Assembly (NCBI GenBank): GCA_015680685.1
Contig: MNCI01008665.1
Location: 271,535 to 335,534, forward strand
Direction of reading: 5' to 3'
Origin: Gnetum montanum
Taxonomy: Eukaryota; Streptophyta; Gnetopsida; Gnetales; Gnetaceae
DNA length: 64,000 nt
Part shown: positions 46,053 to 57,395 of the stretch, in pieces
Numbering within the stretch: position 1 is the first letter of the stretch
How the letters are laid out: every line of letters begins with the position of its first letter
Notes under the pieces: generated by a model
What the model was told of the DNA's origin: nothing
Database searches by the model: none
What the model saw: only the letters and a program-made list of their open reading frames with translations
Position numbers and translations under genes: made by a program

Positions 46053-49000
46053 TACCCCCACGATTGAATAACAACTCGTCCTCGAGTTAAAAAAATAGAA
46101 TGAGAATGAGTTCATTTGATTACACAATGGATAAGTGTGGGATTATGGACTAACTATGAATTATTTCATGTCGTAGTGTGGAGGAAAAAAACAAAATTAG
46201 GACACTAACATAGAATACAAAAGACAAAATTATTGGAACTCATGTGGTTCTTGGTGGTGGTGGCTCCTCCATGGGCCTCTTCCCCTTATCTTATGCTCTA
46301 GGATTTGGAAATGGATATATCTGAAGGAGCACCTAAAGCTTTTCTTCTTTAGTTTAGGAATTGTGTGTCATCCATGTTGATGTTCCAATCTTTGATGAAG
46401 TTGGCACCTCCCATGGACATGGTAGTTGTGGAAACATCTAGTTGGCTTTGACGTACCAAGCTGTAAACAACCGTCGTTCCTCCTTGTAGGCTATGGCTTT
46501 GTCTTTACCTTCTTGGTAATCTGTGATCCATCAAGCCAAATCTACCACAACATCTTTCTACCCTTAGTAGCTAGCTTTGACCACCTCTAACTCAGAATTT
46601 GCTACCTCCAACTTTTGTATTCAGCAAATTCTACTTCATATTTGGTGTAGGTGGCTGCTACATGCTTCTCCAATTTTGTCCTCGGGCATCCTGCTGTTAA
46701 CATGGCTAAGTTGGCATATCGTAAGTTTGTCAACTCCATGTATTCAGTGAGGTCCTAGATTTGCAGGTCCCAACTCTTTAGTTCTGCTTAGTGGATGAAG
46801 GCGTAAGTGTCTAGTATGGCCTACCAGTCAGCAATTTGAGCACTGAGAGCATTGATATAGGTCTTGGCCATATGGATTTATTATCCCCACCTGGTTTCAG
46901 AAATGTTCTTTCAACTTTTCATGTCACTTAGCTTCATTTTACCACACGCTTATTTCAATAACCATCTTTTGAAGGATGGTGCGTACCTCCTCCATTGAGA
47001 GGGTCTTGTTTTCTCTAGCTAAGTGATTCATGTCCTAGTTGACTCTTATTAATTGTTCTTGCATTTGTTAAAAATTCTCTTTGAGAACATTCTTTTGTTT
47101 CTCAATGGTGGTCAATCGAAGATTCTCAGCAACAAGTAGTTTATTTTCCTCTTATAAGGCTTTGAGTGCTTTGGCATGTGCATACGTTTGGGCCTACACT
47201 TTTGAAGCATCCCAATCAACCTTTTATTTCTCCATTACCACCATTTTATTCTCTTGTAACAATTTATTCAATTTCTCTATCCAAAATAGCTCTAGCTGGT
47301 CAGTTGGGATATGTTAGGACGGATCCCGCTGTGCGGCTTGCAGGGTGACAAACTTCTCTTGGAGTCTTTTTAACTTGTCCTCTGCATGTTCAGCCCTAAC
47401 CTCTACCATGACTAGTTTTCCCTTTATGGAAATGAGGTCTAATTGTGTTGCTATGACATCTTGAGGGATGTCAAATAAGGACGTCATCACTTGTCCTGTT
47501 TGTAGCAGCCGATCCAAAGCATCTTCATGTTCCGTAGGAGTTATTGAGGGACCAGCTAAGACTTGAGCATCATGTGCTCTTGTGAGATTTGTTGGTGGCA
47601 CAATAGAGACATTGAATGATTATTTGATGTGGTCTGTGACCACTTTTGCTACTCCAGCTTCATCTTGGTGTTGCATGACCACTACTATGGCACCTTCGCC
47701 AATTTCTAATTGCACTTGAAAAAATGCAACGTTTCTAGAGGTCTGTTGTGACCAATGTGATTTCCCTCCTTTTTTTTGTATAGAAACCTCATCCCATGCA
47801 TGATCAATTGAGATTGTGGGCTACATCACATTGTCAATGACCTTGAAAAGATTAGCCTCATCACAACTTCCCTAACTGGTCATTTCTACGATGGCAGTGA
47901 GATGGCTCATCGATGATTGATAATCTTGCGATGGTGGTGGCAGTTGGTCTTGTTCGCCTATGGGTTGTGTGCTAGGCCCTACTTCCTATTGTTGACTGGG
48001 CCTTATGTCCAAAATTTGGCTAGGCACTGCTTCCTATTGTTGACTGGGCCTTGTGTCCAAAAGTTGGCTAGGCCCTGCTATTTGAGGTGCAATGGGCTTA
48101 AATGTCTACCCTTGATCTCAAGCTCCAGTGTCTTACTAGCATCTTTCCTTGGTGCTGATGGCTTTAGTAATTTAGCATATGAGGCATTTTGAGCCTTTCT
48201 GGGGACATCATTAGTGTACCCCAGAATCTCAACACGCTGGCATAGCTTCTTGATTAGACAAGGGAAAGGCAATATAAACTTCCTTGTCTTATGCTCTTCA
48301 AATTGCCTCAGTATTTCTATGAGATATAGATGGGGCAAGTTAGCATCAACCTTGCCCATCAAGACTGCACTTTCTCTGGCCATATAGGTGGAAATTCTGT
48401 TTAGTCATTTTATTGGGAAGATGTGATAGGTGTCAATTTTGAAATAGATTCTCTCTTCAAGGGTGAGTTCCTCATAGGTTTTATCTTCTTTGTTGTATGT
48501 CCTTTTTAGCCATATTTTTCATGCATCAACATCAGAGTGAGTGGACAAGTGAGCAACCTTGGGCCCTGTATTTGGAAGGTTCAAAACTTTTAAAATGGCC
48601 TTAGCAGAGAAATCAACTAAAATCCCACCAATGTTAGTGGTGGTGCCTTCTTCCTTATTATGCCAAAATTGGTATGTCTCCCCCAAATACCATTCACCAC
48701 TCACTAAGAGGATAGGCTATAGTGGAGACCTCTTGAGTTGATCTCTGACTAACTCAGGGGAAAATTCAATAAATGATCCAAAATTGAGCTCCATGATTAT
48801 TGCAGCTGACGTGGACCTTTCCCGAATCACCTAAACGTATTTCGGAGACAATGTGATATGTTGTCCCTATTCAGGTGCCCTACCTTCTCCACCTTCAGCA
48901 TACCTAGATTGTGTAGTAATAGGGGATTCTTGATGGATGCTAAATGATTGTGCCTCCTTCTCTACATGTTCTATAGGAGGTCCTTGGCCTCTGCCTCTTC

Positions 49001-49200
49001 TTGGCCATTTGGATGTTGTACTGTCCAAAATCGTCGGTGCAAGGCTGGAATGGACAAGGACCACGGGATTTGTAGATGAATACAGAAGACTCTACCTTCG
49101 CTTGAGGGCAAGCTGGAACTGATGAAGGTAGAGTACCTTGGGTGGTCCATATGCAGATCAAACAAGGATTTCCCCAACGCATGCAATACGCTAGGTTACG
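46053..49200 (-). pseudogene. A5 extra 3' ORF, best preserved copy
   Basis: Accessory ORF of A5, about 940 codons from 49064 to roughly 46240. Its first clear block is LVHSSLAPTILDSTTSKWPR. The N-terminal domain is at about 48790-48520: ELNFGSFIEFSPELVRDQLK, then SGEWYLGETYQFWHNKEEG, then GGILVDFSAKAILKVLNLP. Next come YLIEILRQFEEHKTRKF and LPFPCLIKKLCQRVEILGYT (48320-48200). A coiled-coil middle (47601-46900) has LVMVEVRAEHAEDKLKRLQE and KALKAL.EENKLLVAENLRL. The C-terminus near 46400-46240 carries WMTHNS-like and EPPPPRT blocks. Stops are at about 48518, 48385, 47610 and elsewhere. No membrane segments seen. The gene reads on the same strand as pol would. Confidence 0.65.
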
Positions 49201-49730
49201 TGTAAACAACGTAATTAATGTAAACGTGAATGTAAATTTGCGGTAACTTAAAAAAAAGAGATAAACCAGAATGAATGAAATCTATGATAAATTTTGAGCA
49301 GAAACAAAGTAATTTTATTGCTAGATGAAAATTATAGTGCACCGGTCTGGACACAGTAGTGGATTTGACACGAGGCAGACGAAAGGCCTCAGTGGATGCT
49401 GATGGATGATTGTATGTTGGTTTAGGCTGCAAGCACAGTGTGAAAGCTATAAGCTCAGCGTGCAGGGTTAGAATCTAGCCTGCAGGATTCATCTCTCTTT
49501 GCTCCATGTCTCCGATTTTCTCTTTCTCTTCTCCTAGTGCCCCCCACCTTCGTTGATCTAGTGAAAAATTGGGGTTTTTATGAGGTTTTGTGCATTGGAT
49601 TTGGATCTGGAAGGGTATGAGTGGCCGTGGGTGAGAGAATTTCAGGTTAGATGACATGTGGCTATGTTTCTTGAGTGCAAAGAATATTACAACTGTACAG
49701 CGTGCTGCATGCCAACGTGTACATGTTGGG

Positions 49731-50760
49731 CGTGTGAACTCAGCGTGCAGACTTGCCCAACGCAAGAGAATTGAACTTTACAAACGACTATATTGCTACA
49801 ATAGAAAATCTTGAACTTGGCCCTTGGATTTGAGCCCTGGTATCATGAGAATGCTTCCTATCAAATTTGGGCTCATTTGGCCTCGATTTGGTAGAGTTTT
49901 GGGAGGCCTGAAGTTGAGCGTGCTAGCCACATGCTCGGTGTATATGCTTGGTGTATAGGCCATCGTGTGAGCATGAAAAATATAATTTAGGAATTAGATC
50001 TGGTATGTTGGGGTGTGTACACTGATCCTTGAGTCTTGGTGGTCCTCCAGGTCATCCGGGTACTGATTTTAACTTCATTTTGATGGGGTTTTGGTCTTAT
50101 CTCTGAGGTGCATGCTGGCTGTACACTGGGCATATAGGCCAGCGTGTGAGGCCAAAAATGATACTTTTGATGCCCAAAATGGAATTTTTCAAAGCCTATG
50201 ATGATGTAGACTAGATGCCCATGTCTTGAGGGTCAACCCCATGCTAAACAATTTCCTGAAAGTGCCTGTTTGACCTTGTCCTTGGTGCCACACACTGGGC
50301 GTACACGCTGGGCGTGCAGGATGTACATGCTAAGCGTGTGAACTTAAAAGTGCATGATTTCAAGGTCAAAATTTGATTTTATTGAGCCCATGATGATGCC
50401 TAATAATTTCCCTATCTCTGAGAGTTGATGCCTTGTGAAAATATTGCTCTGAAGTGCTTATGTTGGGTCACCTTTGAAGTCATATGCTGGGCGTACCCGC
50501 TAGGCGTGTGAGCCAGCGTGTAGGCAGGAAATGACCCGTTTGGTGCCTAAAATTTGATTGTTAGGAGCCTAAGACCTTCTTGGGACCTTAGTAAGGTCAT
50601 GGAGAGTCTAGAACTTTGATTTTGACCTATTTTTGATCAATTTTTGAGGCTCAAAATTTGCTGCACGCTAGGCCATACGTTGGGCATGTATAGGCCAGCG
50701 TACAGGATGCATACTTAGTGAAAACCAAGTATTTTGAGCTCAAAATTTACCAGGTTTGAT
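49731..50760. repeat. Tandem array of about 180-bp units in T1 3' region
   Basis: The landmark GGCCAGCGTGTGAG or a variant recurs at about 49958, 50137, 50330, 50510 and 50693, giving spacings of 179, 193, 180 and 183 bp. Between landmarks each unit has GCTGGGCGTGCA-like words and a stretch like GCCCAAAATTTGATTTT followed by AGCCTATGATGATG. A less regular unit may start near 49733. No coding potential. The 49201-49730 segment before it has short words of the same kind but no clear period. Confidence 0.75.
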
Positions 50761-51245
50761 GTCATATGTCACTGTAGTCTTTTGTGGATCCCAGGGAACC
50801 ATTTCTTGCTTATTTCGACTCTGTTTGAAGCTGTCTGTAAGGTCCTCAAGCTTCAGTCATGCTGGGGAGCATCATGACTTAGCTCGATTCTTGTTGGAGA
50901 AGTGCTAAGCTCAGAATTTTGTGGTGTTTCATTGGCTCCTCTTTGTTGATGCTTGGAGGAATCGACCCGAGAAGTGTCGACAAAGAAGTACAAAACATCA
51001 CCAGAAACTTGGTAGAAATATCGTCCTTTGGCACTGGGCCAGATGTCATCGCATTGTGTTCAGTTGTACATGGGATTAGGGAAATGAAGTTTGTAGCTGG
51101 ATAGGGAAATGGAAATTTTGGGGATTGGGAATTGATCGAGGGATTGTGCATGGTGAAGGGAATGCTCTAGTGTGTATATGGGTCATGTTGATCCTTGTCA
51201 ATAGCCATTGTCTAGTAGACTTGGAACCAAGACATGAAAGGTACG

Positions 51246-51405
51246 TCCTTTGGCGGAACAAGACTCTTATTTAGTGTTTAAGAGGACTTGTTGGCACAAC
51301 CAAAGCCACATGATGATGTGTTGCATTCTTTGGAGGAACAGGGCCTCTGTTTAGTGTTAAAGGGGACTTGTTGGTGGAGAGACAAAGCTACGCAATGAGA
51401 TGTTA
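51246..51405. repeat. 80-bp tandem duplication in T1 3' region
   Basis: TCCTTTGGCGGAACAAGACT at 51246 recurs as TTCTTTGGAGGAACAGGGCC at 51326, each followed by TTTAGTGTT.AA.GGGACTTGT (with small changes). The surrounding 50761-52019 has no gene; open frames on both strands there lack family motifs. Confidence 0.75.
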
Positions 51406-52019
51406 CTTGAGCATTTGGGACATGAATACTTGCTTCCAAGACAACTGCCTCCTCGCCTGGGGCTTGTATGGGAAGTGCCAAGGGTCTTGTGTTTCTTTTT
51501 GGCCCCCTTTTTTTGATAAAGAGCTTTGTTTTAATCTTGTACTCATTCTCAAGTGCCATGTTGTGTGTTGCAACTGCTTAAAAATGTTGTAGTGTGCAAC
51601 GGTGTGCTCAATGTTTCCGGGTGCATTGGGTGTGTCAGGGGTGTAACTGAGTAGAGTATGTTAAGGATTAGATGGGAAGTGTAACGGGGAATGGGAATGA
51701 AATAGTGAATGGCTTGATTAACTTGGTTGCATGTGTGAGGAACAATATTGTACCTTGCTGCTGTGACAAAGTGCATTCTCGTACTAACACCTCTGAGTGT
51801 CATCCTGCAAACATAACTCCAAGAAGATAAGAAAACCACGAGTGAGTGAGTAAGCTTAGACTTAAATAGCAACTGATGAAACAAAGGCACTAGATGAGAC
51901 TTCAGGCACTAAATATGAATGGTAGCAATGTCGTTAGGATCAACTGATGATGAGTGAGGCAACGACTTTGATGAAGTTTGCATGCGGCTACAGATCAGGA
52001 GGTTAGAGATGAAGCTATT

Positions 52020-52320
52020 AGTTTATAGTCGTAGCGAACTGTCGTGGGTTAGTTTTATGTCATAACCCGTTGGACGTTGCCAGTTTAGTGTCGTAGCCGA
52101 TGGTACATTGCTAGTTTATAGTCTTGGTGGACTGTGGAGAGGCAAATCAGTTTATAGTCTTAGCGGACTTTGGCAAACAAAACTATGGTAGTTTAATGTC
52201 ATACCGGATGGGTGCTAGTTTATTTTCATTATGGAGGTACTGTGGTGTCATTTTATCGTTATAACTCTAGGACGTTCTGTGGTATCAGTTTACTATCATG
52301 ATTCCAGGACGTGGCATACC
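52020..52320. repeat. Array of about nine 31-bp AGTTTA units after T1 integrase
   Basis: The word AGTTTA or AGTTTTA recurs about every 25-40 bp, followed by .GTC.TAGCGGACTGTG-like sequence. It lies directly after the integrase stop at 52329 (minus strand) and shares its unit with arrays at 55940 and 61455. Confidence 0.8.
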
Positions 52321-52328
52321 TGGGATGT

Positions 52329-53486
52329 TTAGACATGAAATGGTTTGAGGTACAGGTGGTTTGTTGGATGAGCAAGCTCGTTACCATTCATATCAGCTAG
52401 TTTAAATGCTTCGTTGTTGTATTCTTTGGTGACCAAGTAGGGCCCTTCCCAGTTGGCTGCGAACTTGTCCGCATGTTTACGGACCGCCTTAAGTACGAGG
52501 TCTCCTTCTTTGATCAGGCACTTGTGAATGTCATGTTGATGGCGTCGTCGTTGTTGTCTTTGGTACCATTCAATCTGATCAAACACACGTGTGTGTTCCT
52601 CTTCCACTGAGTCCAAGTCAACAATGCGCAAGTCATTGTTTTGACCCTCATCAAGGAGTTCGGAGAGTGTGATCCTCAAGGATGGTACTTGCAACTCCAA
52701 AGATAAAACAACTTCTGAACCATAAACAAGGCTATATGGTGTTTTACCTGTAGATGTCCAATGTGTAGTGCGATAAGCCCATAATGTGTATACTAACTGT
52801 TCGTTGCATCTTTTCTTGCTCTGGGTAAGCATCTTCTTTAGCACTGAGATGACTATCTTGTTCATAGATTCTGCTTGCTCATTGCTCTGAGGGTAATATG
52901 GGGACAAGAACGAATGTTTAATGCCTATGCTATCGTAGAAGGTTTTTGTTTTGACACTGCTGAATTATGGTCCATTATCAGTAATGATGGTCATCAGGAT
53001 GCCAAAGAGGATCACAATGTTTTCCAGGATAAAGTTGCATACTTGTTTCGATGCAGTCTTCCTAAGGGGGATAGCTTCTACCCATTTCGTGAAATATTCA
53101 ATCGTGGTTATGATGAAGCTATGCCCTGCTGAAGACGAGGGAGTTATTGGTCCAATGATATCTAACCCCCATTTCTGGAAAGGCCATGTGATTTGAGCCG
53201 TATGTAATTCATTGGGTGGGACATGTATAAGATTACCATGCATTTGACACGTATTACACGTTTTGACCTTGGAGAAATAGTCGTACTCCATGTGTCGCCA
53301 GTAGTATCCTAAACGTCTTATTTTGGTTGCCATTGCTTTGGGCACTATGTGCCCTCTGCAGAGTCCTTCATGTACTTGCTCCACGATGGTCTGGCCATCA
53401 ATGCTACTAACGCACATCAACAGGATACCTTCTTAGGATCTACGACACAACGTGTCACCTACTAATGCATACTGTCGAGAATGTTT
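52329..53486 (-). pseudogene. T1 integrase, catalytic residues kept
   Basis: Integrase of the Tat type. The zinc-binding part has VHEGLCRGHIVPKAMATKI and KTCNTCQMH (53370-53250). The core has WGLDIIGPITPSSSAGHSF with the first Asp, IITDNGP with the second Asp (near 52975) and NEQAESMNKIV with the Glu (near 52890). A TAA stop follows ITDNGP, probably from a Gln codon, and is one of very few. The C-terminal part runs to PYLVTKEYNNEAFKLADMNG and LYLKPFHV, with its stop at 52329. One stop separates two otherwise open frames (53420-52965 and 52907-52329). The gene is close to intact. Confidence 0.85.
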
Positions 53487-54240
53487 TCATATTGCATCCT
53501 TTTGTGCATTCGTTAGATGTTGTGGTGTTTTGCCGTGTAGAAGGTACTCCTTTATATTATCATACCATTCTACTGTGTGTGTTGTACTAACAGATGTAAT
53601 CGGTAATTCATCGGGAACATCAGTTATGGGTTTAGCATAACTAATTATAGAACTAGGTAACGTGTGGAACATGTTTGGCACTATGTTTAGGGCTAACATG
53701 GCAAGTTCATCTACAATGGTGTTATCATTTCTGGAAACATGTTGGGCATCTATGTTTTTGAATCGCTTTAGCAAATGCTTAGTCAAATCACAGTATGGTT
53801 GTAAGTCCGGTGCTTTGCATGCATAAACATCTGTGACTTGATTTAGAACTAACTATGAGTCACCTCTGACTACGAGTTGTGTGATGTCGGAAGCTAGTGC
53901 TACTATGAGACCTCTAAGGAGACCTTCATACTCTGCTACGTTGTTGGTACAGTGAAAATTGAAATGATAAGCTAAGGGTCGGATCTCCTCGGAGGGATAC
54001 GTGATGACGGTGGCGGCACTTCCCCCTCGGGAGGTGGATGCTCCATCAAAATTCAAAATGGCATCGTAGTCATCTAGTACTATGTCTATTGCACTCACAT
54101 TTTCATCAGGGAACTCTAGCTCTATTATTGCTTGATCGTGCATTGGTGATGCAATCATTTGAGTTACTATAGCTTGACCCTTAACTGATGACTGCGCTAT
54201 GTAGTGTAGATCAAACTCAGCTATCATGGCTTTCTAGCGA
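53487..54240 (-). pseudogene. T1 archaeal-type second RNase H
   Basis: A second RNase H domain, the mark of the Tat lineage. Catalytic segments in order: ILNFDGASTSRGGSAATVIT (Asp, near 54055), TNNVAEYEGLLRGLIVAL (Glu, near 53940), LVVRGDS (Asp, near 53860, followed by a stop) and NTIVDELAML (Asp, near 53710). All four acidic residues are kept. It follows the gypsy-type RNase H and leads into the integrase N-terminus. Open on 54227-53853 and 53786-53487 with one stop between. Confidence 0.8.
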
Positions 54241-54246
54241 GCTATC

Positions 54247-54564
54247 TTACTTGATTCGTAAATGTTTCCCTGTGATAGCTCTGAGTACATTATCCTTACA
54301 GATTATATTGACTTGGTTGCGGAAGAGGTAATGCCGCCATTTCTTTAAGGAAAAGAGAAGGGCTAAACACGACCTCTCCACCTCATTGTAACATTGTTCG
54401 TGGGCTACTAATGCATGGCTCAAATAATAAACAGGAACCTCAGTCCCGTCATCCTGTTTTTGGCACATCATAGATGCGATTGACGAATCCATTGTGGCAA
54501 GGTAGATGTAGAATGGTTTATTGCTTTGAGGTGGATAAATTGTCGGTAATTGAGTCAGTGCCAT
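54247..54564 (-). pseudogene. T1 gypsy-type RNase H
   Basis: First RNase H. YIYLATMDSSIASMMCQ has the first Asp, CYNEVERSCLALLFSLKKWRHYL the Glu, and VNIICKDNVLRAI the later Asp. Open without a stop over 105 codons; the link to the next domain is broken by a stop near 54246. Confidence 0.8.
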
Positions 54565-54599
54565 TTTGATATTGTCAAAAGCTTCTTGGCATTATGGGA

Positions 54600-55870
54600 T
54601 TCATTGAAAGTGTACACTCTTGTGTAGCAAATGGTTCATGGGTTTCAATTTATCAGCCAATTTTTCTATAAAGCGCCTAATGAACTATAATCTACCTTGT
54701 AGGCCTCGAAGTTCGGTAAGGTTGTTTGGCAGTTGCAAGTTTGTGATAGCCTTTACCTTATCGAGGTCTACTCGAATCCCTACTTCTGAAACTATGAATC
54801 CTAACATCTTGCCTAATTTGACCCCAAAGACACATTTTTTTGGGTTCAGTCTGAGCTCATATTTTAAACAATGCTTAAGTACCAAGTCTAGGTCTTGTAT
54901 GTGTTGCTCTTGTGTCTTTGATTTAACCGCTATATCATCTACGTAATTGTTGAGCGAATGAAGGAGGTAATCACTAAAGATGAAGGTCATCGCACACTAA
55001 TATGTAGCACCAGCATTCTTTAAACTGAAGGGCATCATCGTATAACAAAATGTCCCCCATGACATCATGAAGGTTGTCCTAAGTTGATGTTTGGGGTTAA
55101 TTTGGATCTGATTGTATCCCGAGAAGCCATCCATAAAAGATAACAGTGCATGCCTAGCAATTGAGTCAACCAGTTGATCAATACTAGGTAGGAGAAAGTC
55201 ATCTTTTATGGTTGCTAAGTTGAGGTATCAGAAGTCAATGCATAGGCAAATGCTCTTGTTCTTCTTTGAGACAATGACCATGTTGGATACCTAGTCAGCG
55301 TAGTCAATAGCCTAAATGAAACCAGCTTGATAAAGTTTGGTGATCTCATTGCGAACCGCCAATGCTACCTTAGGCTTGACCTTACGTGCTTTTTGTTTCA
55401 CTGGTCTTAGTTTCGGGTCGATTATGATGTTGTGCTGGACTATTTGAGGGTCTAGCCTAGGCATGTCAATGTAAGACCAAGCAAATGCCTTGATGTTGCC
55501 TTTTAACACTTTCGCTATGTCATTGGAAAGTTGCGGGTCCAGTAAAGTACTTAATTTTAGTGTCTCAACTTCGCCACTTGGCATAGTGATGGGGGTTTCA
55601 ATTAATGGATCTTCAGTGATGTTATCAGCTTTGATATCTAGCGATTTCGTCATGGTCTGAAAGTTTTCTATTGTTTCTTATGTTGATGCCACGGAGTTTT
55701 CATAAGTTGGCATGTCTAAATCAATGGAGTTTCTGATCATCTCCCATTGGATGAATCCGTGCGGTCCATTGATGAACAGTGGTGCGAATAGTTGCTTGCT
55801 ATCCATGCTTGCTCCTACCAAGTCACAGGGGGAAACGTTAACAAAAATAAAGGGGTTTTGTTTATTTTTT
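54600..55870 (-). pseudogene. T1 reverse transcriptase and N-terminal linker
   Basis: The RT frame opens with a linker (55653-55400: LSTLLDPQLSNDIAKVLKGN, FAWSYIDMPRLDP) and RPVKQKARKVKPK, typical of Tat RT. Next come VRNEITKLYQAGFI and a region with a few stops (VSNMVIVSKKNKSICLCIDF). FMDGFSGYNQIQINPKHQ is near 55140, and NNYVDDIAVKSKTQEQHI at about 54940-54900 has both catalytic Asp residues. LNPKKCVFGVKLGKMLGFIV and ELRGLQGRL end near 54690. In front of the linker a frame reads PCDLVGASMDSKQLFAPLF near 55820-55770. No protease motif (D-S/T-G) is visible in this part. Confidence 0.8.
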
Positions 55871-55939
55871 ATGACACTAATTCAAATATTTAAATTTTCT
55901 TGAGATGTGTTGAAATTGGTTTTATCATCTTACTTGGCC

Positions 55940-56125
55940 GCATGGCAGTTGAAGGCCGTACCCAGCCAATGGCGGCAGTTTAAGACCTTACTGGGCTGAT
56001 GGTGGTAGTTTAGGGCCTTACTGGGCTGATGGTGGCAGTTTAGGGCCTTACCGGGCCGTTGGGAGCAGTTTAGGGCCTTACCGGGCCGTTGGCGGTAGTT
56101 TAGGGCCTTACTCGGCCATTGGCTA
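55940..56125. repeat. Six 30-bp units before T1 RT
   Basis: GGCAGTTTAGGGCCTTACCG and variants repeat six times with an exact 30-bp period from about 55943; each unit continues GGCC.TTGGC. It lies just outside the RT frame and is the most regular of the three T1 arrays. Confidence 0.9.
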
Positions 56126-56449
56126 TTCGTTTACGATTTCTAATTGATTGTGCAATTTGTAATTGTTACTGAGTGTGAGACTGCGAGACAAAGAGTGTGC
56201 ACTAAGGTGTTTAGTTTGGGCAACAGGAGTTTCCATGCAAGGGAAGATTTTATGTGGGTAATTTTTGGCCCAATACATAGTTATACATTCTTTTCTTTAC
56301 TTCTAATTTTGTTCATATGCATTTGTATTTTGGCTAATCATTGTATTTATTGTTGTTTTATTGGAGTAAAATACCCAAGACACTGGTTTCCTAGAGGGTA
56401 AGGCGGTGTGAACAAAGTAGAAATGTATTAATTTAAAATATATAATGGT

Positions 56450-57310
56450 AAGCGTAAACTCCCAAAGTTGAGCCAAAGACAGCGTGAACCCAGAGCACAG
56501 CGTGAATCTACACTCGGCATTAAGCGCAGCATGATACGAATGTGTAGATCGGGTTGTACGGGCAGGGGAAGGCGTAGATATGGTGCAAAGGAGGCAGCAA
56601 GGGTAGGACAGTTCAGAGCACGACGAGTCAGGTAAAAGAATTCGCAAGGAGGGCTAAAATCCCAGCGTGGATACAATGTGAAGGATTCAGCGTACAGAGG
56701 GTTGAAACCCCAGCATGGACGCAGTGTGAAGGATTCAGCATACAAAGGGCTGAAACCCCAGTGTGGACGCCTAATAGCGACCTTCAGCATGCACATCCTT
56801 GGTCTAGTGTATATCCTTCGAACGTAGCATGATAGGATGGGTAATGGTAAGCGAGCAAAAGACCAGGGAAGGAAGGAGCCTAGCTTCACCTTTGCCGAGG
56901 AGAGTGAGGCGATGCTCCAGTGCTTGCCCAAACCTATGATCCCATCGTGATCTGGATCGATGTGCTAGTAGGCCTTGATCCTCTGTTTGTATTTTTGCTT
57001 ACTATTTCCGTAAATTTATGCTCAGTTTCCTTTCCTTATTTCAGCGTATTGTGCGAGGCCTAGCCTATTTCTGTAGCGTAGATGTTAGCGTGCAGGCTAG
57101 CGTGAACGTTTGTCTCTTTGTATACGGTGAGTTTTGTGTCAGGTAATCTTGGTTACATGTTCGGCATGCAGGGGGGGCTAAGACACTTAGCATTCGGGGT
57201 TGGCATGCCCGCATTCTCAGCATCAACGGTCTATACGCCCCAAAGTGCTAGCGTGTAGGGTCTGCACGCTGAGCATGCTAGCGTGTAGGGTCTGCACGCT
57301 GAGCGTGAAC
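56450..57310. repeat. GCGTG-word repeat region and 30-bp dyad repeat
   Basis: Many copies of AGCGTG/CAGCGTG, two to three units of about 53 bp (GGATTCAGCGTACAGAGGG and GGATTCAGCATACAAAGGG) near 56690-56780, and a 30-bp unit repeated exactly at 57246 and 57276 (TGCTAGCGTGTAGGGTCTGC then ACGCTGAGCA). Within each 30-bp unit GCTAGCGTG and CACGCTGAGC are near inverted repeats. The same words fill 49.4-50.7 kb. The minus-strand open frame at 56931-56428 is a product of the 53-bp repeats. Confidence 0.7.
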
Positions 57311-57395
57311 CTAAACAACTTTTCCAAGTGTTGGCTCCTAGCAAAAAGCTTCATTTTTATGTAGCTTATTTACCCTAGTTCTTGAATACTTGCAG

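Noticed and set aside
46053-49200. Envelope gene for the Athila extra ORF
   Set aside because: No signal peptide, transmembrane segment or cleavage site is visible in the best preserved copy; left as unknown.
49940-50750. CRISPR-like array
   Set aside because: Units are about 180 bp and diverged, with no short identical repeats and spacers, in plant retroelement DNA.
51076-51890. Several open frames on both strands in the T1 3' region
   Set aside because: Short, overlapping and without motifs; best seen as chance frames in non-coding sequence.
56428-56931. A 167-codon minus-strand frame with internal repeats
   Set aside because: The protein repeat simply mirrors the 53-bp DNA repeats; no independent evidence of coding.
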